Of a stretch of 64,000 nucleotides of DNA, positions 58,780-64,000 are shown in pieces. Position numbers and translations under genes: made by a program. The DNA is from Lactarius indigo (lineage: Eukaryota; Basidiomycota; Agaricomycetes; Russulales; Russulaceae): positions 124,001 through 188,000 of the forward strand of contig JAFKAC010000036.1 in NCBI GenBank assembly GCA_025766275.1, read 5' to 3'. The notes under the pieces are model-generated. The model was not told the origin of the DNA and did no database searches. It saw only the letters and a list, made by a program, of their open reading frames with translations. Within the stretch, counting starts at the first letter, position 1; each line of letters opens with the position of its first letter.

Positions 58780-60960
58780 GCTTGTGCGCCACTTTATTAG
58801 GCTTGATTCATGATGCCGCGGAGGCAGCGTCTGGATCGAGCCGCATGAGTCGTGCAGAGGCGTGGGAGTTTGACCTCCATCGGCGCCCACGGCGCCCATG
58901 GTATAATGGTCATCCTTGGGGAAAAAACTGGCTAACTTCCCTTTTTGCCAGCCACTTGAATATACGCCCAATTGGCGTGAGCTGATGTTGGGTCCTCCCA
59001 CATCCCCAGTGAGTTAACCAAAGCTCCATTAAAGCGTCGGAGAGGGCTCTGGCAACGACTATTGTCTTACTGGTTCAAAAAAAAACGACGATTGTCTTCA
59101 TGACTACCACAATAACGGCGGCAGACCTAGTAACACATTCATATTTGATACCCAATACGTATTCCGAAGTGAATGCGAGGCAATAGATCGTAACCGGGAG
59201 GAAAAACCACTATAACCACACTGGCAGGTGATGCGCCCATTACTGTTACAGTAAGTTCCTCACTACTGAAAGTTACTCACATTTTTCATCCCCGCTCACG
59301 AACCCAGTAACCTACTAGCAAATGCGGCAGCAGCAGCCACCGTCGGACTGTCCACTGGTTTGAGGTCCCTGTTAATAAGCTGAGTTCGATTGACTAATTG
59401 TCGACTGATCTGATGGGCTTGCCTGTTGTTGTCCAAATCTCACTCCATGGGCTCCTGGAGCCGGTGGACCTCTTGGACTCGGAAGCCTGCATAGGGTTCA
59501 AGGTCAGTTCCTCATTTGTGAATAATGATTGCGCATTTTTCGAGAACTCCAGCTTGGCGGTCTCGCACCCCCATACATATATCAAAACGACACTCGATTG
59601 GGGTTCTGTCATGCCCTTGTAACAGTAATATATCACTCACGGTGCGGGATCCATCGTATCTCAGTTAAACGATCGTCTAGGTGGGCGTATTCACACTCTT
59701 GGACGTAAGTTGAGCGGCGACAATGGGGATACTAACAGGCTGTGTCCAGAGATCCCAAGAATCCCACGGATCCCATATAGGGCGCTGGACCGGGTGCCGG
59801 ACATGCAGGTACACAAAGCGCTTACTGTAGATTTGCCTATTCCAGGGCAAATTCCTATGACATGGGGAACTCATCTCGGATCTTATTTTGACCTTCACGG
59901 CGCTCCGTATCTCTTACTTTGCGCAGTCCACAGCCTCCTCGAAGCGTTATTTGAAATGGCCCTAAAACACCTAACTTACGTTCAGTCACACACAGACGGT
60001 GGCCTTACTTGCTCGCAGCTTGTCCGTAAAGAAAGACCTGATACCTCTGACAAGCCAAATTCAAAACCACAACAACCTCCGTTTCCTACGCAGAGGTATC
60101 CCTTCCGTTGAGTGAGGTGATCGCCCTCGAGGCTGCTGGCGCTCTCGTATCAGTCAGCCGCAAAAAGGCCCCCACGAGGTGTCATTATGAAACGAAAACG
60201 AATGCAATCCCACCCCAGTGACGGCTGCTGTCCACGCGCCAGCCAGGGACGGGCGATACTGTGGCTCTCACACCATCCGTGTGTATCCCCATCCGAAATA
60301 TACCTCGACTCCCGTGAACGTAGTAATCTAGACTTTCGTAGTTCTCTGCTAGTTCTCAAAGGGCTTGGCAGAGTCACCCAAAATGTAATGCAAGACACTG
60401 TTCGTAAGTTTGCATGTTATTTGGGCCTCTACCAGTGATCGTAATCGAATCGAACGGCGCAATCGCCACCTCGTAACGACTGAACCCACTGAACATGTTG
60501 TCACAGTACTGGTCGGGTCAACAAAAGCCCCTCTGTGCTGAGAGAGTGCTGTTGGGTGGGCGAAGGATCAAAAAAGCCCGATTATGAAGACCCTGCGGCG
60601 TTTAAACCGCGTCTTGCGTGTATCCCAGTTGTTGGGTTGGGCTTATCGTCGCGATTGCCAAGACCAACATGTCGAGACTAAACTGCGACTGAGACCTAGA
60701 CAAGGTGCATCAATGATAAGCTGGGGGTATCCTACTCACAAATTGGCGTACTAAAGGACGTGACACTGGAGATGGTGCGAATGTAGTAGTGAGTCACTAA
60801 CGTGCTACATAGCACTGTTGGCACATGGAGGGCATCTGTATAATCGATAATCAGTGAGTACTGATCACGAGCATTGAGTCATGGCCGCTGGCCAGTGCGA
60901 CGGTAACACAATTCGGTGACGCAATCAACACGCCGTTCAGCCTGTTCACCAGGTCCATAG
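58780..60960. repeat. repeat block Y, first copy
   Basis: Large parts align with 61080-62830. Examples are GAAGTTCCTTACTA/TAAGTTCCTCACTA, ACTCACATTTTTCATCCCC, TCACGAACCCAG, GCGGCAGNNGCAG, GATCCCACGGATCCCA-like sequence with GGGCGCT, and GTGCATCARTGATAAGCTGGG. The first 210 bp also match the last 200 bp of the window. One plus-strand frame (59710-60111) is open in this copy but not kept in the other, so I do not call it a gene. The GGGATCC-rich stretch near 59750-59790 is a small internal tandem. Confidence 0.6.
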
Positions 60961-61079
60961 CAAACTTGTGCTACTTGCACTTCATGTTGAGTTTACCGTC
61001 CCACAAATGCTAATTAATCTCTTCATGAATTCATTACTATAACGTTCATTCCTTGGTCCATTCATCGCGCAGGTATCTG

Positions 61080-62830
61080 GTTTGATCCGCGTGACGAGCA
61101 GTCTGACCCCCATCATGGCCATTTGGCACCCATATAGCTGACATTCACGGTGAGAAAACCGGCACGCTTCAATTTTTCCTTTCACGGCTTTTGCCGAGAA
61201 CTCGAACATACGCTCAATTAGCATGAACTGGCATTGATTGCTCTCACAACCCTGTTGAGTTACCGGTGTTTGGGGAGAAGAGGACACCAGCAACGGCCGC
61301 CAGAATAACGGCGGCTGACCTAGTAAAACATTCACGTTTGACCCCCAAATACGTATACTGATGTGGATGCAAGGAATTAGATTGTGATTGGGAAGGAAAA
61401 ATAACTATAATCACGGGTGGCAGTGTCAATTACTGTGAAGTTCCTTACTATTGAAAGCCTGAGTCTGACTCACTCACATTTTTCATCCCCGTTCACGAAC
61501 CCAGCAACCTTCTAGCACACGCGGCAGTCGCAGTCACAGCAACTTCCACTGGCCTGGTGTCCCTGGTAATAAGCTAAGTTTAATGGGCCAGGTATCGACT
61601 GGTCTGGCGCCTTGCCTGTTCATTTGGGTTATTTGTTGATAGTTTTCCTGTTGTCCCTCCTTCGGCTGACTTTGACTTTGCCGGCTTCAGAGCCGATCCC
61701 ACGGCAGGCCTTGACTGCTGACCTCGACTGTATGGGATATAGTCTAAGGTCAGTACCCAAATTGTGAATCACGAACACAGTGTTTCCCTCAGGCTTCAGG
61801 ATGTGGTTTCACAAGCGCACACAAATCAAAACGACACGATCGGGGTATTGCCATCCACATGTACGTGTGAAATATCACTCACTTTCGGGTTTCCGTTATT
61901 TCCGTTGGCATTGTGTCTCCGTACAAGTTGTGCCACGAATTGTCTGGCTAGGCGTGTTTAGTCTGAGCGGTGATAATGGGGATACCAACGGTCTGTCACG
62001 GTGCCCAAAGACCCTGGGATCCCACGGATCCCACGTAGGGCGCTCGCTGGACCAGGCGCTGGACATATAGGCACACCAAGCGCTTAGATTAGCTTCACAT
62101 TGCAGACAATCCATATGCGTCGGGATCTATCCCGGGTCATTCACGGCGTTCCTTTTGTATTTTTTTGCCAGGTCCTTCTAGATCTATATTTGAACTAGCA
62201 CCAGAACACTCACATTACACACAGTCGGCCCAGCTCGCCTACATCTCGTCCGCAAAGAAAGACCCGACACCTCTGACAAAACCAAAGAAATCCACCTCTA
62301 TTCCTTGTGCAGACGTATCTCTTCCATGGTGTGGGGTGATTTCCCTCCAGGTGCGTGTACCGGTTACTGGCGCCCTTATATCAGTTAGCCGCAAAAATCC
62401 TCCACGAGACACCGGGAGTGAAACGATGATCCATCCTAGTATACTTTGACCATCCCGCGAACATAGAATATAGACCTTCGTGGGTCTCTGCCGGCTCTCA
62501 AGGACTTGGCGAAGTCACGTAGGGTGACTCTACATGCAGCCAAGACGACACCGCTCGTGAGTCTTGTGTGTGACTCGAGTATCGGGTCGTAGTTACTGAA
62601 CGTACTGAACATGTAGTCACAGTGCTGGGACAAAAAGGCCTCACATATCGAGAAAATAGGTTTGGTCATGCTACTGGGCAGGCGAAAGGACTTCGACGTT
62701 GTTACCCATCGCATGAAAACGGACCAACTGGTCAAGACCAAATTGTAACCGAGATATAGACGATGTGCATCAGTGATAAGCTGGGGATACCGTGTACAAA
62801 TCGCAGGGTTGCAGGAGAATATCCTGTTCT
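61080..62830. repeat. repeat block Y, second copy
   Basis: The second copy of the block at 58780-60960, in the same orientation. Divergence is high, with many indels, and no frame is conserved between the copies. The block therefore looks like non-coding or long-dead repeat sequence. Confidence 0.6.
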
Positions 62831-63199
62831 CATATGTTTGGTGACTCTTTCGCTAAATCTCCGGTATCAACTGCTATCGAGGCTTCCCGAACCATCCAGT
62901 GGCTGTCGATTTCGGAATGAGGACCAATGAGTCCTTCGGGGAAGGGTGAACTAATGTAGAGGTGTTCATACTGGAAAGTTCGGACACTCGTGTACTCGTC
63001 TGACAGCTGCATTCTGAACACACACGAAAGTTGCTATTGTACCTCTAATTTAGTGCCAATAATCAGGGTATTTCAATTCGACCAACGAAGAATGAGGCGC
63101 ACTTACACGCCTAAGTCTGACACGAAACGGATTGAAGATAGCTGTAAGCAGTGACCCCATAGCACTCGTGTCAGCCACCAAAATTGCCACGGTCTTCCG

Positions 63200-63790
63200 T
63201 TGTTACAGTAGTGCTTCCTCGTAAATAAAGGTACCTAACCGCACGTCGAAGTTGGTAGAACCGTAACATCAGCTCTTGCGCATTTGGTAATGGGCGTTCC
63301 CTACTAGTACCAGTCCCGATCTATATATCAAAGTGACGGGGCTCTGGTAAAAAAAATATCTGCCATGTTTCATGGCTAACATATATTGCTTTCAGGATGG
63401 GAGGCTGCTCGTGTTTTATTTAAAAAACCAGTATTCCGGGATAGTACTGAGGACCTGTCGCTGTGTACCAGCGTTTAGAGGTAGCGAAACGTGTCGTACG
63501 CAAGATAGGAGCGCCCGTGTCAGTAGAGTGTCCCAAGTGTGATCGAACGTGTGGCGTAGTAGATAGTTGTACGCCCTCCCAGGGGACGCAGGGGGCTGTT
63601 CGTAATTCAGCTCAGTGACGATGTCGCAACGCTACTAGTATACGCACCACTGAGGGAGCTCCATACTTTGGAAATCGTCTCCGGACTAGTTTGGCTCCAC
63701 AATCCACGATTACGGAGGATGACATGTGACTCGACGCACAGCGCGGTTGATAAACTTACATGGGAACGCCACCTGTTGCACACACTGACA
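63200..63790. repeat. repeat block X, second copy
   Basis: Partner of 57400-57800. It contains, at 63420-63470, a piece of the retroposon-like repeat (AAAAAACCAGTATTCCGGGA) also found near 23575 and 25215. Confidence 0.5.
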
Positions 63791-63799
63791 CGACTGTAT

Positions 63800-64000
63800 A
63801 AACTCTGGAGTCGACTACGGACGCCTTTTTGTGCCAATTTACTCATGCCGCGGAGGGCAGCGTCTGGCTCGAGTTGCACGAGGTGTGCGACGGCATGAGA
63901 GTCTGATCTCCATCATGGTATAGTGGACATTCTTGGGGAGAAAACCGGCCAACTTCCCCTTTCGCCAGATATTTGAATATACGCACAATTGACTTGAGCT
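63800..64000. repeat. repeat block Y, third copy, cut by window end
   Basis: It matches 58790-58985 in the same orientation: ATGCCGCGGAGG, GCAGCGTCTGG, CATGGTATAGTGG versus CATGGTATAATGG, CTTGGGGA, GGCYAACTTCCC and TTGAATATACGC. The array continues beyond the window. Confidence 0.65.

Noticed and set aside
58895..58935. TGGTATAATGG (and TGGTATAGTGG near 63918), which resembles the A box of a tRNA gene or a tRNA-derived SINE
   Set aside because: I could not find a B box at proper distance or a cloverleaf with paired acceptor stem in either copy, so I do not call a tRNA.
59710..60111. A 133-residue open frame in repeat block Y1
   Set aside because: The corresponding frame in block Y2 stops after about 35 codons and neither strand shows conserved coding, so it is probably chance.

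Overview
The window looks like a transposon-rich, gene-poor accessory region of a filamentous basidiomycete, most likely an agaricomycete close to Rhizoctonia/Ceratobasidium (inference). The reasons are: short introns (about 46-90 nt, GTRNGT...YAG) in almost every gene; a Tnp2-type and a Plavaka-type DNA transposon; a DUF6532-like transposon partner gene; an expanded F-box/leucine-rich-repeat family; a jacalin-like lectin; and a secreted S28 peptidase. I saw no rRNA, tRNA or CRISPR. All exon models were read by eye and have not been tested against transcripts.

Layout. (1) 1-24.9 kb is an F-box cluster of eight related copies. Three are intact (9812-11483 +, 14113-16001 -, 19072-20612 +) and five are fragments or pseudogenes. 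An 8.4 kb DNA transposon (1350-9771) with 17-bp terminal inverted repeats and a perfect 9-bp target duplication lies 31 bp upstream of the first intact F-box gene. It carries an intact Tnp2 transposase, a coiled-coil gene broken by a stop, and an eight-or-more-exon coiled-coil/AT-hook gene. (2) 25-33 kb holds the first copy of an unnamed four-exon gene family and a tandem duplication of about 1.3-1.7 kb. (3) 33.9-40.1 kb is a Plavaka element with a divergent gene pair. Its transposase carries a CGA-to-TGA type stop. The sequence on either side of it occurs as one continuous stretch, without the element, at 45.9-47.5 kb. (4) 41.2-42.0 kb is a six-exon jacalin-like lectin gene. (5) 45-53 kb has one unrecognised gene, one relic copy and two more intact copies of the four-exon family. 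(6) 53.8-56.2 kb is a ten-exon secreted serine carboxypeptidase (S28). (7) 57.4-64.0 kb is a block of diverged tandem repeats that runs off the window end.

How the parts work together. The two transposons are each self-contained units: transposase plus accessory genes between inverted repeats. The F-box family, the four-exon family and the repeats have grown by local duplication, partly as inverted pairs, and are decaying copy by copy. The S28 peptidase and the lectin are the only clear host-type genes whose product function can be named.
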